From Acidobacteriota bacterium (GTDB lineage: Bacteria; Acidobacteriota; Terriglobia; Terriglobales; Acidobacteriaceae): DNA of 64,000 bases. The notes below the pieces were generated by a model. The model did no database searches, was not told the origin of the DNA, and saw nothing but the letters and a program-made list of their open reading frames with translations. Made by a program: the position numbers and the translations under genes. The DNA lies in assembly GCA_021780315.1 (NCBI GenBank), contig JAJXYY010000041.1, positions 124,001-188,000 of the forward strand, read 5' to 3'. This document shows positions 1 through 9,410 of this stretch, piece after piece; within the stretch, counting starts at the first letter, position 1, and every line of letters begins with the position of its first letter.

Positions 1-764
1 GAGACGGCTGCGAGGATCGGGCCTTGTCCGGCGGCTTGGGCGAAGACGACGATGCGTTGGGGGGCGGAGGTGGTGTCGGCTGGCAGCGGGAGGTGAACGG
101 GGATGGACGCGGCGATGAGGTCGCGAAGGTTGCCGATGCGTTGGAGGGAGCGGACGACTCCGGCGTGGCGGAGGGTGCGGCCACCGTTTTCTCCGTTGCG
201 GACGATGGTGGTGTCGAGTGGGTCGACGAGGGCGGCGTAGAGGTCTGCGTTTGCGTTGGCGAGGGCTTGGTCGGCAGCGGCTGCCGGGAGTGAGACGGTG
301 GCGGACACGGTGTGGTTGATGGTGACGGGTGGAGTGAGAACGAGGGGGATTTTGGGCTGGCGGGCGGCGAGGGTGACGGCGTGGGTGGCGCGGGAGGAGT
401 CGTTGCCGACGAACTCGGTGGCGCCGTCGACGATCATCTGGGGAGTGTAGTCGCTGTCGAGGTGGAAGCGGACGCGGTACTGGTTTTGGCGCTGGGTGAA
501 CTGGTGGGAAGAGAAGCGGTCGTGCCAGCCGAGTTGATCCCAGTAGTCGACGTGTTCGCCGAGGATGATGATGTCGGCGGAGGGGATGGGCTGGTGGCCG
601 AGGCGGAGAAGGAGTGCGTCGGCGGGAGGGCAACTGGAGCATCCCTCGGAGGTGAATAGCTCAACGAGGACAGGAGTGCGGGAGGTGGTTTGGGCGGGCA
701 GGGCAAGCGGGGTGAAGCTGAGAGTGGCGATCAGGGTTAAGGGGAGTTTGATACGACGCGGCAT
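1..764 (-). CDS. DUF1223 family secreted thioredoxin-like protein (partial, cut by window edge)
   Basis: Reading the minus strand from an ATG at 764 gives an uninterrupted frame to the window edge (254 codons, C-terminus missing). The N-terminus has a Sec-like signal (basic start, hydrophobic stretch, then LALPAQ). It is followed by VLVELFTSEGCSSCPPADALL-type sequence, the thioredoxin-like CxxC region that defines DUF1223, and by the WDQLGW-type segment usual in that family. Members are exported proteins of unknown function, possibly thiol redox proteins. An AGG lies about 10 nt before the ATG. It is transcribed divergently from hemW. The family call is solid; the function is unknown. Confidence 0.8.
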   Translation of the reverse strand, partial: MPRRIKLPLTLIATLSFTPLALPAQTTSRTPVLVELFTSEGCSSCPPADALLLRLGHQPIPSADIIILGEHVDYWDQLGWHDRFSSHQFTQRQNQYRVRFHLDSDYTPQMIVDGATEFVGNDSSRATHAVTLAARQPKIPLVLTPPVTINHTVSATVSLPAAAADQALANANADLYAALVDPLDTTIVRNGENGGRTLRHAGVVRSLQRIGNLRDLIAASIPVHLPLPADTTSAPQRIVVFAQAAGQGPILAAV

Positions 765-873
765 GATGGGCGACCTCGCTGCGTTAGATGGAGGGTGCAG
801 GCGAGAGTTACAGGGTTGCGGTAGAAGCAGGCGGCAGGCATGAAAGAATTGAGTTGTGAGGAGTTTGCTGGGG

Positions 874-2091
874 ATGAGTACGCCGTTGGGGATCTACATC
901 TCGGTGCCGTTCTGCAAGGCGAAGTGTACGTTTTGTAACTTTGCTTCGGGGGTGTTCGCTGCGGACCGGATGCAGAGCTATGTGGAGCGGGTGGTGGCGG
1001 AGATTGGCGCGGTTCGAGGGGTGGCGGAGCGGCTGGGCGCGGAGATTCCGGGGGAGGTGGACAGCATTTATTTTGGCGGGGGGACGCCTAGCTTGCTGGG
1101 GCCGGAGCAGTTTCGGGAGATATTTGCGCGGCTGCGGGGAGAGTTTGCGGTGGCGGTAGGAGCGGAGGTTACGCTGGAGTGCGCTCCGGGACAGTTGGGG
1201 GAAGCGACCCTGGAGGAGCTGTTGCGGCAGGGGATGAACCGGATGAGCTTTGGGGTGCAGTCGTTTGTGGATCGCGAGTCGGCTGCGGTGGGGCGGCTGC
1301 ATACGGAGCAGATGTGCCAGGAGGAGTTGGCTCGGGTGCGGGCGGCGGGAGTGGAGGCGGTGAATCTGGATTTGATTGTGGGACTGCCACACCAGACGGA
1401 GGCGAGTTGGAGGTACTCGCTGGATGCGGCGGTGGCGAGTGGGGTTCCGCATGTGAGTGTTTACATGCTGGAGGTGGATGAGGATTCGCGGCTGGGCAAA
1501 GAGATGCTGGCACAGGGTTCGCGGTACAGTGCGGGGGAGGTGCCGAGTGAGGACGATGCTGCGGCGTGGTATCAGGTGGGTTGCGAGGTGTTGGGAGCGG
1601 GTGGGCTGAAACAGTATGAGATCTCGAATTTTGCGCGCGAGGGTAGTGCTTCGCGGCACAACATGAAGTACTGGCGGCGGCAGCCGTATATAGGCTTCGG
1701 GTTGGATGCGCATTCGATGCTGCGGACGTCGGAGGGGGCGTTACGGTTTGCGAATACGAGCGAACTGGATGCGTATCTGGCTGAGTCTGAGGCGAGCGGA
1801 TTGGAGATGTTTCGTGCCAAGACCGGTGAGCCTGAGGTGGAGGTGATCGGTCGGGAGGCTGCGTTTGAAGAGGCGCTGTTTCTGGGGTTGCGGATGAACG
1901 ACGGAGTGGACCTGGGGGAGTTGCGGCGGGAGTTTGGTGACGTGCTGGTGCGCGGGGCGATGGCGGCCGTGCAGGAGACGCGTTCCGCAGGTCTGCTGGC
2001 GCTGGAGGGGGATCGGCTCCGGCTGACGGACGGTGGGCGCATGGTTTCGAACGAGGTTTTCAGCCGACTGCTGGTTTCGGCGGTGGCATGA
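874..2091 (+). CDS. hemW: HemW-like radical SAM protein (heme chaperone family)
   Basis: A 405-residue radical SAM protein of the HemW group, formerly annotated as oxygen-independent coproporphyrinogen III oxidase. Near the N-terminus is PFCKAKCTFCNF, giving the CxxxCxxC [4Fe-4S] ligands C14, C18 and C21. It continues with YFGGGTPSLL (SAM-binding GGGTP), ECAPGQ, MSFGVQSF, NLDLIVGLP and EISNFARE, all typical of HemW. HemW is thought to carry and insert heme rather than oxidise coproporphyrinogen. A GTG at 856 is in frame, but the ATG at 874 is preferred: GAGGAG lies 10 nt upstream of it and the family begins near PLGIYIS. The gene stands 48 nt before a threonine aldolase gene on the same strand. 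Confidence 0.9.
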   Translation: MSTPLGIYISVPFCKAKCTFCNFASGVFAADRMQSYVERVVAEIGAVRGVAERLGAEIPGEVDSIYFGGGTPSLLGPEQFREIFARLRGEFAVAVGAEVTLECAPGQLGEATLEELLRQGMNRMSFGVQSFVDRESAAVGRLHTEQMCQEELARVRAAGVEAVNLDLIVGLPHQTEASWRYSLDAAVASGVPHVSVYMLEVDEDSRLGKEMLAQGSRYSAGEVPSEDDAAAWYQVGCEVLGAGGLKQYEISNFAREGSASRHNMKYWRRQPYIGFGLDAHSMLRTSEGALRFANTSELDAYLAESEASGLEMFRAKTGEPEVEVIGREAAFEEALFLGLRMNDGVDLGELRREFGDVLVRGAMAAVQETRSAGLLALEGDRLRLTDGGRMVSNEVFSRLLVSAVA

Positions 2092-2139
2092 TCGTGAGAC
2101 ATTACAAACTGAGATGAAAACAGAGGAGCAGGACTGACG

Positions 2140-3180
2140 ATGATGGAAGTGATTGATCTGCGCAGCGATACGGTGACACGGCCTACGGCGAAGATGCGTG
2201 AGGCGATGGCTTCGGCCGAGGTTGGGGACGATGTGTATGGGGAAGACCCGACGGTGAATCGGCTGGAGGCTGCTGCGGCGGCGGTGTTTGGTCGCGAGGC
2301 GGCGATCTTTGTGCCCACGGGGACGATGGGGAACCAGATTGCGATTCGCATCCATACGCAGCATGGGCAGGAGATAATCTGCGAGGCGCGGTCGCACGTG
2401 TTGGATTGGGAGATGGCGATGATGGCGGCGTTTTCAGGCTGCCAGGCGCGGACGGTGGCAGCGGAGCGGGGAATTCTGACGTGGTCGCATATCCAGCCGG
2501 CGATTGGGGCGAAGATCTATTACCGGGCGCAGACGGGGCTGATTTCTTTGGAGAATACGCACAATATGGCGGGTGGGACGGTGACACCGCTGGCGGTGCT
2601 GGAGGAGATCTGGTCTGGTGCTCGGAGCGTGGGGCTGTCGGTACATCTGGATGGGGCGCGGGTGTTCAATGCGGCGACAGCACTTGGTCTTGGGGTGGCC
2701 GAACTGACGGCGGGTTTCGATACGGTGATGTTCTGCCTGTCGAAGGGATTGGGCGCGCCGGTGGGATCGATGCTGGTGGGGTCGAAGCAGGCGATGGAGC
2801 AGGCGCGGGTCTACCGGAAGGCTCTGGGTGGCGGGATGCGGCAGGCAGGGATACTGGCGGCTGCGGGGCTGATCGCTCTGGAAGAGATGCCGCAGCGGCT
2901 GGGCGAGGACCATGCCAATGCACGACTGCTGGCGGAGGCGGTGGCGGGGGAGTCGGTAGTGGAGATTGACCTGGAGGCGGTACAGACGAATATTGTGATC
3001 TTCCGGCTGCGGAATGGCGGGGATGCCGCAGCGTTGTGCGCGGGGCTGCGTCAGCAGGGGGTTCTTGCGAGTGCGATTGGGCCGCATGCGGTGCGGTTTG
3101 TGACGCACTACGATGTGGATCGGGCGGCGTGTGAGCGGGCAGCCGGGATTGCCGTACAGCAACTGCGGATGTTGGCTTAG
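2140..3180 (+). CDS. ltaE: Low-specificity L-threonine aldolase
   Basis: A fold-type I PLP enzyme of 346 residues that cleaves L-threonine/allo-threonine to glycine and acetaldehyde in the cytoplasm. The start [12 protein letters not shown] and the segment [15 protein letters not shown] are diagnostic. HLDGAR (D171, cofactor ring contact) and [12 protein letters not shown] (K202, Schiff-base lysine) are present. Length is normal for the family. Two ATG codons stand together at 2140 and 2143; GGAGCAGGA lies just upstream. It follows hemW on the same strand and may be cotranscribed with it, without an obvious functional link. Confidence 0.93.
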   Translation: MMEVIDLRSDTVTRPTAKMREAMASAEVGDDVYGEDPTVNRLEAAAAAVFGREAAIFVPTGTMGNQIAIRIHTQHGQEIICEARSHVLDWEMAMMAAFSGCQARTVAAERGILTWSHIQPAIGAKIYYRAQTGLISLENTHNMAGGTVTPLAVLEEIWSGARSVGLSVHLDGARVFNAATALGLGVAELTAGFDTVMFCLSKGLGAPVGSMLVGSKQAMEQARVYRKALGGGMRQAGILAAAGLIALEEMPQRLGEDHANARLLAEAVAGESVVEIDLEAVQTNIVIFRLRNGGDAAALCAGLRQQGVLASAIGPHAVRFVTHYDVDRAACERAAGIAVQQLRMLA

Positions 3181-3238
3181 GGGTGTTGGCTTAGCGCGTT
3201 GCCGGGCCGGGTTGGCGGCCCAGCAACGTGGGGTATGT

Positions 3239-4141
3239 TCAAGGTTTGAGATAGGCGACCAAGGGTGAGTTGGCGTTGCGGAGAGCCGTAGCGACGGCAT
3301 GGGCGTTGAGGTCGGCCCCGGCGGCGCTGGTGTGGGTGTGGTCGACGGGGAAGTAGGCGGCGGTGGTCTGGGGACCAAGAGCTTCGAATTGGTCTGCGGC
3401 AACGGTAGCCATGTCGATGAGTGGGACGTGTTCGGAGGCGGCGATCTGGGATTCAAACTCGCGGAAGCCCATGTCACGCTCGATGTGGGGCTTGCCGTCG
3501 GGGCCGTCTTTCCAGATGTTGCGGACAGTGAGGGTCAGGAGGATGGGAGTGGCGCCTTTGGCGCGGGTGTCAGCGATGTATTTGCGCAGGTACCAGCCGT
3601 AGGTGTGGATGGTTTCGAGGTGGCGGTCGGGCAGGGTGATGTCCTGGGTCTCTTCGCCGATGCCCTTGAGGGTTCCGCGGGCTTTGGGGGAGGAGAGGTC
3701 GGTGCCGCCGTCGTTGTGTCCCATCTGGATGAGCACATAGTCCCCGGGTTTGAGGGCGGCGCGTACAGCATCCCAGAGACCTTCGTTGATGTAGGTGCGG
3801 GAGCTGCGTCCGGCGCGAGCCCGATTGGCGATGTTGATGCGGTGGGTGTCGAAGAGCGGTGCGAGGTGGTCGCCCCAGCCGAGGTTCGCCTGATTGCGGG
3901 CGGTAGAGTCGCCGACGAGGAAGAGGGTGGGAAGAGCGGGGTTGAGGGGGGTGTCATGAGCGGTGCTGGTCTGGATGGGGGTGGGTGGCGGGGCGTCAAT
4001 TGGATTTTGTGCTGAGGGAGCTTGTGCTTCGGGAGTCTGGGCTGCGGGGAGGATTGGGGAGGGCGAGGTTTGGGCCGCTAAGGTTGCCGTAAGGAGAAGT
4101 CCGGCGGCAAGGATGGTGCGGTGCAGGCTGGAAGTGAACAT
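3239..4141 (-). CDS. Exported SGNH-hydrolase, rhamnogalacturonan acetylesterase-like (CE12)
   Basis: A 300-residue secreted esterase. Residues 1-24 form a Sec signal (MFTSSLHRTILAAGLLL, then TLAAQ); residues 25-70 are a Pro/Ala/Gln-rich linker. The SGNH blocks follow: LFLVGDSTA (catalytic S79), ARAGRSSRT (Gly block), QMGHNDGG (Asn block, 141-144) and a C-terminal VDHTHTS with the Asp-His pair. This set matches the CE12 rhamnogalacturonan/pectin acetylesterase group, which removes acetyl esters from plant polysaccharide. The frame extends upstream to 4285, but only the ATG at 4141 gives a signal peptide. It converges with ltaE. The exact substrate cannot be read from sequence. Confidence 0.85.
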   Translation of the reverse strand: MFTSSLHRTILAAGLLLTATLAAQTSPSPILPAAQTPEAQAPSAQNPIDAPPPTPIQTSTAHDTPLNPALPTLFLVGDSTARNQANLGWGDHLAPLFDTHRINIANRARAGRSSRTYINEGLWDAVRAALKPGDYVLIQMGHNDGGTDLSSPKARGTLKGIGEETQDITLPDRHLETIHTYGWYLRKYIADTRAKGATPILLTLTVRNIWKDGPDGKPHIERDMGFREFESQIAASEHVPLIDMATVAADQFEALGPQTTAAYFPVDHTHTSAAGADLNAHAVATALRNANSPLVAYLKP

Positions 4142-4191
4142 GCCAGTCAGCCTACCACCGCAGCGAGCGTGGGTGAACCGCAGGGTTGCGG

Positions 4192-5016
4192 TTACTGCGA
4201 GTCGTGAAATAGGGAGTGGTTGAGTTCGGGCCAAAACTCTTTGAAGAGGAAGGTGACGGCGTCGATACCGACGTTGGTGACCCATTGCTGACCGGTGTTG
4301 GAGAGGGTGCGCTCTGGGGATGGGTAGTAGAGATTGGAGATGCCTGCACCTATGCCTGCGCCAAGGACTTCCCCGGCGTTGAAGGTCGGTTTGCCGGCGT
4401 CGTTGCGGGTGACGAAGACGCGTGAGAGGGAGTATCCGGCACGTTTGGCGAAGCCGCCGGTACCCAGGGTGTAATAGCGGGTGTCCTCGTGGGCGATGGC
4501 GGGGACGACGAACTCGACCATGTAGTTTTCTATCGTCTGATCGACGTAGGAGTGCCAGTAGTAGCGACCGTATCCGGCGAGTCCTTGATGGAATTCCGGG
4601 GTAGCGTTGCGGGCCTGCGACTCTGCGGCGATGATGCCGGGGAGGATGAAAGCGGAGTAGTCGAAGCTATCCTGCGAGGTGGTGATGAACTTGTCTTTGA
4701 CGGACTGGGGAGGTAGGACGGAGCCAGCACTGACGGCACGAAAGTTGGGGATGATGCCAAGGATGCGTTTGGTCTGCTGGTTGACGTGGACGGTGCCGGT
4801 CGGCTGGTCGGGGGAGGTGGTTGGTGCCGTTGCAGACTGGAGGGAGGCTTCGGAGGAGGAGCTGATGGCCTCGGCAGGCAGGTTGGTTGTTGCGATGAGG
4901 ACACCGGGAGCGTCTGGCAGAGCGGTCGTAGTGGATTGCTGGGCGTGCGCATTGCCTGCCGAGAGGGCTAGAGACAGGGATAGAGTGAGGCGCCAGAAGT
5001 AGTGGGGAGTCTGCAT
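4192..5016 (-). CDS. Conserved exported protein of unknown function (acidobacterial type)
   Basis: A 274-residue protein with a clear Sec signal (basic-hydrophobic start ending GNAHAQQ) followed by about 60 low-complexity Ser/Thr/Ala residues. The remainder is compact and better conserved in look: RILGIIPNFRAVSAG, DSFDYSAFILPGI, FHQGLAGYGRYYWHSYVDQTIENYMVEF-type sequence, HEDTRYYTLG and FFKEFWPEL-like ends. Aromatic-rich alternating segments and small glycine-rich stretches (GAGIGAG) suggest a periplasmic or outer-membrane location. I recognise the type from acidobacterial genomes but no characterised family. The ATG at 5016 is chosen over the upstream frame start at 5124 because it begins the signal peptide. 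Confidence 0.72.
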   Translation of the reverse strand: MQTPHYFWRLTLSLSLALSAGNAHAQQSTTTALPDAPGVLIATTNLPAEAISSSSEASLQSATAPTTSPDQPTGTVHVNQQTKRILGIIPNFRAVSAGSVLPPQSVKDKFITTSQDSFDYSAFILPGIIAAESQARNATPEFHQGLAGYGRYYWHSYVDQTIENYMVEFVVPAIAHEDTRYYTLGTGGFAKRAGYSLSRVFVTRNDAGKPTFNAGEVLGAGIGAGISNLYYPSPERTLSNTGQQWVTNVGIDAVTFLFKEFWPELNHSLFHDSQ

Positions 5017-5226
5017 GTGGTCCTGTCGGAGTAATTGGAGTTGCTGCCTGTATAGACTCCCGCAAGGTGTGATTCGATTCATGGCGGGAGTGGAAAAGTG
5101 GGTGGTGATGCTGCTATGCCGCAATGAGATTGCAGGGGTTAGGCTGCGATTTAAGGCTGGACAGGCTTGTCTATCTTGGGTGCGGCTGGTGGGGAAATGG
5201 TTGTGTGGGAGGAGACGTGGAAGATT

Positions 5227-6033
5227 TCAGATAGCGGTGGCGTGGAATCGGAGGCGACTGTAGTCGGCGAACCAGTTGCCTTCGGCGTCGCGCAGGACGG
5301 GGCGGAGGAGGGCGACGGTTTCGGCGATGGCGTTGGCACGGTCCTGGGGGTTGAGGCGGTCCAGGACTCCGTTGCGGAAGGTGTTGAGCCAGGCTTCCAT
5401 GCCTGCGGGCAGGGGGGTTGGGCGGGGGACGAGTTCGATGGAGTTGACGGAGAATCCGGCCTGCTGGAGGAGGCGGGTGTAGATGGCGGGGGAGGGGAAG
5501 AAGGATGCTGCTGCTGCCTCGGCGTCGATGCCGTGGCGGCCGAGGACGGTCTGGAGGGCGACGCGGATGGCTGCGATGTTGCCGTGGCCTCCCATTTCGG
5601 CGACGAAACGGCTGTTGGGGCGGAGGGCGCGGCGGACGGCGGCGAGTGCGGCGGGCTGGTTGGGGGCGGGGATCCAGTGGAGGGCTGCGTTGGAGAAGAC
5701 GGCGTCGAACCTGGCTTTGTAGGGGAGGCTCTCGGCGGGGTGGAGGTCGATCTTGAAGCCGCTGACGATGCTGCGAGTACGGGCGGCGGCGACCATGGTG
5801 GGGGAGACGTCGACTCCGGTGAGGATGGCGCCGGTGGCGGCGAGTTGCTCGGTGAGGGCTCCGTCACCACAGCCGAGATCGAGGATGCGCTCGCCGGACT
5901 TCGGGTTGAGGAGGGCGACGACAGCGGAGGCGAGGTTGGCGACGAAGCGTCCGTTGGCGGCGTAGGCGTCTGCGTCCCAGATCTGGCCGGTGGGGCGGGG
6001 TGGAGCGATGGACGGGGAGGACTTTTGCTTCAT
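5227..6033 (-). CDS. Class I SAM-dependent methyltransferase (Tam-like)
   Basis: A 268-residue Rossmann methyltransferase. Motif I is ILDLGCGDGALTEQLA, motif II GVDVSPTMV and motif IV FDAVFSNAALHWI. The NAALHWIPAPNQPAALAAVRRALRPNSRFVAE-type stretch is the pattern of trans-aconitate methyltransferase and its relatives. The N-terminus IWDADAYAANGRFVANLA also fits that group (W-DA-Y). The methyl acceptor is not determinable; trans-aconitate or another small acid is possible. It is cytoplasmic and monocistronic, reading away from the MetX-like gene. Confidence 0.85.
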   Translation of the reverse strand: MKQKSSPSIAPPRPTGQIWDADAYAANGRFVANLASAVVALLNPKSGERILDLGCGDGALTEQLAATGAILTGVDVSPTMVAAARTRSIVSGFKIDLHPAESLPYKARFDAVFSNAALHWIPAPNQPAALAAVRRALRPNSRFVAEMGGHGNIAAIRVALQTVLGRHGIDAEAAAASFFPSPAIYTRLLQQAGFSVNSIELVPRPTPLPAGMEAWLNTFRNGVLDRLNPQDRANAIAETVALLRPVLRDAEGNWFADYSRLRFHATAI

Positions 6034-6130
6034 GTCTCTATTGTTCGCATGGAAGCCGGGAAGTGCCAGCAGAATTTATTGTTCGCGTGGTGAATAAGCA
6101 GGGATGAAGGTGGGAGCGGCGGATAGTAAG

Positions 6131-7267
6131 ATGCGCAACATGCGACGAATTATGTGGTTTCTGCTGGTAGCGATTGGATCGGTTGTGCCGATGTCCCGTG
6201 CGTTGGGTTTGGAGACGCCGGAGCGGCACGAGTTTGTGGTGAAGAACTTCAAGACCGAGAGTGGGGTGGTGCTGCCGGAGGCGCGTGTGGTGTATGGGAC
6301 GTATGGGCATCTGAATGCGGCGCACGACAATGTGGTGCTGCTGCCTTCGCACTACATGGCGGAGTTGCATGGCTACGAGTGGTTGATCGGGCCGGGGAAG
6401 GCGCTGGATACGACGAAGCTGTTTCTGGTGACGTCGGAGCTGTTTGGGAATGGGCGGTCGTCTTCGCCGAGCAATACTCCGGAGCCTTTTCATGGGCCGC
6501 GTTTTCCGGTGATGACGATTCGGGACAATGTGGAGGTGGTACATCGGTTGCTGACGGAAGAGTTGAAGGTGCAGCATGTGCAGGCGGTGATTGGATTTTC
6601 CATGGGGGCACAGCAGGCGTTTCAGTGGGCGGTGAGTTATCCGGACTATATGGACCGGATTGTGGCGACATCGGGGACGGCGCGTTGCTGGCCGCATGGG
6701 ATTGTGCGGCTGGAAGGACAGATTGCCGCGATTACGGCGGATGGGACGTTCCAGGGTGGGGACTACAAGGAGGAGCCGAAGAAGGGGATTGAAGCGTTCG
6801 GCATGGTGTGGACGGGATGGCTGTACAGCCAGGAGTGGTGGCGGGATGAGCTGTGGAAGACGACGGAGAAGAAGAAAGGCATGACGCTGCAGCAGGTGAT
6901 GGATGGATACCGGACGAATTTTATTCCGGGAGCGGATGCGAACAATCTGATACTGCAGGCGCGGACGTGGGAGTCGATGGATGTGGGGACGACGCCGGGG
7001 TTCAAGGGGGATACGGCGAAGGCGCTGCGGTCGATCAAGGTGCCGGTGCTGTATATGCCTTCGATGACGGATCTGTATTTTCCGGTGGGGGATGCGCGGT
7101 ACGAGTCGCGGTTTATCCCGAAGGTGACGCTGCTGCCGATTCCTTCGCTGTGGGGACATCCGGCGGGAGCCGGGGCGAGTCCTGCGGATGCGAAGTTTTT
7201 GAATGAAAACATCGCCGCGTTTCTGGCAGGGAAGACGATTGCCGGGGAGGCTGTGGCGGCGGAGTAA
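6131..7267 (+). CDS. Exported alpha/beta-hydrolase of the homoserine acyltransferase (MetX-like) group
   Basis: A 378-residue alpha/beta-hydrolase. It contains ARVVYGTYGHLN, a long cap and IGFSMGAQQAFQWAV, whose nucleophile elbow carries S157; SMTDLYFPVGDA supplies the acid and WGHPAGAG the catalytic histidine. This architecture is that of homoserine O-acetyltransferase and its uncharacterised relatives. Unlike true MetX it begins with a signal-peptide-like segment (MRNMRRIMWFLLVAIGSVVP), so it probably works outside the cytoplasm and is unlikely to make methionine. In-frame ATGs at 6104, 6131 and 6140 are possible; 6131 is chosen because it leaves a normal-length signal. Role unknown. Confidence 0.75.
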   Translation: MRNMRRIMWFLLVAIGSVVPMSRALGLETPERHEFVVKNFKTESGVVLPEARVVYGTYGHLNAAHDNVVLLPSHYMAELHGYEWLIGPGKALDTTKLFLVTSELFGNGRSSSPSNTPEPFHGPRFPVMTIRDNVEVVHRLLTEELKVQHVQAVIGFSMGAQQAFQWAVSYPDYMDRIVATSGTARCWPHGIVRLEGQIAAITADGTFQGGDYKEEPKKGIEAFGMVWTGWLYSQEWWRDELWKTTEKKKGMTLQQVMDGYRTNFIPGADANNLILQARTWESMDVGTTPGFKGDTAKALRSIKVPVLYMPSMTDLYFPVGDARYESRFIPKVTLLPIPSLWGHPAGAGASPADAKFLNENIAAFLAGKTIAGEAVAAE

Positions 7268-7360
7268 GCAGGAGAGCGGCGAGGTTCACTATACTGGGGC
7301 TTCGCCGCTGTACGGCTTGATGGCGAGAGATTTTGATGGAACGGAATTGTGAGGGCAGAC

Positions 7361-8773
7361 GTGACGATTAAGGCAGCGGTGGAGTTTGCGCAGGAGAACC
7401 AGGGGCGGTTTGTGGAGGAGTTGAAGGCGCTGTTGCGGATTCCTTCGGTATCGACGGCACCGGAGCATGCTGGGGATGTGCGGCTGGCTGCGGAGTTTGT
7501 GGCTGCTGAGTTGAAGCGGATTGGGATGGAGAACGTTCGGCTGATTGAGACGGCGACGGCGGAGCGGCCGGGTGGCCATCCGCTGGTGTATGCGGATTGG
7601 CTGAAGGCCGGGCTGGGTGCGGATGGGAAGGCCAAGCCGACGGTGCTTTGCTATGGGCACTATGACGTACAGCCAGCGGAGCCGCTGGACGAGTGGTTAT
7701 CGCCGCCGTTCGAGCCTACGGAGCGCAACGGCAACCTGTATGCGCGGGGTGCGGTGGATGACAAGGGCCAGATGTGGATGCACGTGAAGGCGCTGGAGTC
7801 GCTGATGGTGGCAGGGGGTGGGACGCTGCCGGTGAATGTGCGGGTGATTGTGGAGGGTGAGGAAGAGGTTGGAGGCGAAGGGATTGCGCACTTTGTGCGG
7901 GCGCATGGGGACCAGTTGCAGGCGGATGTGGCACTGGTGAGCGATACGGAGATGTTTGCGCCGGACCTGCCGACGTTGTGCGTGGGGCTGCGGGGGATGA
8001 TTTACACGGAGATTGAGGCGCGTGGGGCTCGGACGGACCTGCACTCGGGGATGTATGGCGGGGCGGCGCCAAACCCTTTTGTGGCGCTGGCGCAGGTGAT
8101 TGCGCAGTTGAAGGACGCGGAGGGGAAGATTCTGATTCCGGGGTTTTACGACAAGGTGGCGAAGCCTACGGAGGCGGAGTTGAAGGCGTGGAAGGCGCTG
8201 CCGTTCGATGAGGAGCACTATCGCGAGACTGAGGTGGGTTCAGTGGCGCTGACCGGGGAGCCGGGATACAGCGTGCTGGAGCGGACGTGGTCTCGACCTA
8301 CGCTGGATGTGCATGGGATGCCGGGTGGGTTTATTGGCGCTGGCGCGAAGACGGTGATTCCGGCAAAGGCGGTGGCGAAGGTGAGTATGCGGCTGGTGCC
8401 GGATATGACGCCGGCGGAGGCTTTTGCGCAGTACAAGGCGTATGTGGAGTTGCTGACGCCGAAGGGGATTGTGCTGGAGGTGCGGATGATCCACTCGGGC
8501 GATCCGATTGTGGTGAGTACGGACAATGTGTATGTGAAGGCCGCGACGGATGCGATGCACACGGTGTTTGGCAAGGAGACGGTGTTTGTGCGAGGGGGCG
8601 GATCGATTCCGATTGTGGGGGACTTTGTGCGGGAGTTGACGATTCCGACGGTGATGATGGGGTTTGGGCTGCCGGACGACAATCTGCATGCGCCGAATGA
8701 GAAGTTTCATCTGGCGAATTTTTACCGTGGTATTGAGTCGATTGTGCGGTTTCTGAGTGGGGTTGGAGCTTGA
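7361..8773 (+). CDS. M20 family dipeptidase (CNDP/carnosinase-like clade)
   Basis: A cytoplasmic zinc dipeptidase of about 470 residues. Metal and catalytic motifs are in order: CYGHYDVQPAEP (H ligand), RGAVDDKGQ (bridging D), EGEEEVGGEG (catalytic and ligand E), SDTEMF (ligand D) and DNLHAPNE (last H). The domain-swap lid region SVLERTWSRPTLDVHG is typical of the succinyl-diaminopimelate desuccinylase/carnosinase-like branch. GTG codons at 7349 and 7361 are both possible; 7361 has GAGG six bases upstream and matches the family start near AVEFAQENQ. Its stop overlaps the TTG start of mobA. Confidence 0.88.
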   Translation: MTIKAAVEFAQENQGRFVEELKALLRIPSVSTAPEHAGDVRLAAEFVAAELKRIGMENVRLIETATAERPGGHPLVYADWLKAGLGADGKAKPTVLCYGHYDVQPAEPLDEWLSPPFEPTERNGNLYARGAVDDKGQMWMHVKALESLMVAGGGTLPVNVRVIVEGEEEVGGEGIAHFVRAHGDQLQADVALVSDTEMFAPDLPTLCVGLRGMIYTEIEARGARTDLHSGMYGGAAPNPFVALAQVIAQLKDAEGKILIPGFYDKVAKPTEAELKAWKALPFDEEHYRETEVGSVALTGEPGYSVLERTWSRPTLDVHGMPGGFIGAGAKTVIPAKAVAKVSMRLVPDMTPAEAFAQYKAYVELLTPKGIVLEVRMIHSGDPIVVSTDNVYVKAATDAMHTVFGKETVFVRGGGSIPIVGDFVRELTIPTVMMGFGLPDDNLHAPNEKFHLANFYRGIESIVRFLSGVGA

Positions 8774-9363
8774 GTCAGCTGCCAGTGGCGGGGTTTGTAC
8801 TGGCGGGAGGGCAGAGCTCGCGGATGGGGCGGGACAAGGCGTTGCTGGAGTTTTCCGGGGAGACCCTGGTGGAACGCGCGGTGCGGAAGCTGGGAAAGGT
8901 CTGCTCCGAGGTGGGGATCGCTGGTGGTGGTGATGCACTGCGCATGTATGGACGGGTGGTACCGGACGGAACGGGTGGCTGCGGGCCGCTGGGTGGGATA
9001 GTGGCGGCGCTGGAGACGACTTTCTGCGACTGGAGTCTATTTTTGGCTGTAGATGTGCCACTGGTTCCGGCGGAGCTGCTGCGGCGGCTAGGGGAGCGTT
9101 GTTTGGAGTCGAGCGGGGTGGCGGTGATGGTGCGGGTGGAAGGCCGAGCGGAGCCTCTGTGTGCTGGATATAACCGGCGAGCGCTGGAGGTGCTACGGGC
9201 GGAGTTGGCGGCGGGGCACTGGAAGGTAACCCAGGCGATTGCGGCGGCGGGAGCGGTGGAGTATCTGGAGGTGAGCGGGATGGAGACGGAGTGGTTGATG
9301 AATGTGAATACTCCGGAGGAGTTTCGGGTGGCAGAGCGACGTGCTGCTGACGTTGGCATCTGA
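8770..9363 (+). CDS. mobA: Molybdenum cofactor guanylyltransferase MobA
   Basis: A 197-residue nucleotidyltransferase that attaches GMP to molybdopterin to form the bis-MGD precursor. It has the signature GFVLAGGQSSRMGRDKALL (GTP-binding loop plus the conserved K), the segment CGPLGGIVAAL and FLAVDVPLVPAELL (metal-binding D). The end, MNVNTPEEF, is the usual MobA C-terminal motif. The start codon TTG at 8770 overlaps the dipeptidase stop, so the two are probably cotranscribed. No other Mo-cofactor gene is in the window. Confidence 0.9.
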   Translation: MSQLPVAGFVLAGGQSSRMGRDKALLEFSGETLVERAVRKLGKVCSEVGIAGGGDALRMYGRVVPDGTGGCGPLGGIVAALETTFCDWSLFLAVDVPLVPAELLRRLGERCLESSGVAVMVRVEGRAEPLCAGYNRRALEVLRAELAAGHWKVTQAIAAAGAVEYLEVSGMETEWLMNVNTPEEFRVAERRAADVGI

Positions 9364-9410
9364 AGAAGAGATGGCTTTCGAGGAGATGGCTTTGGGGAGA
9401 GGAGAGGCGA

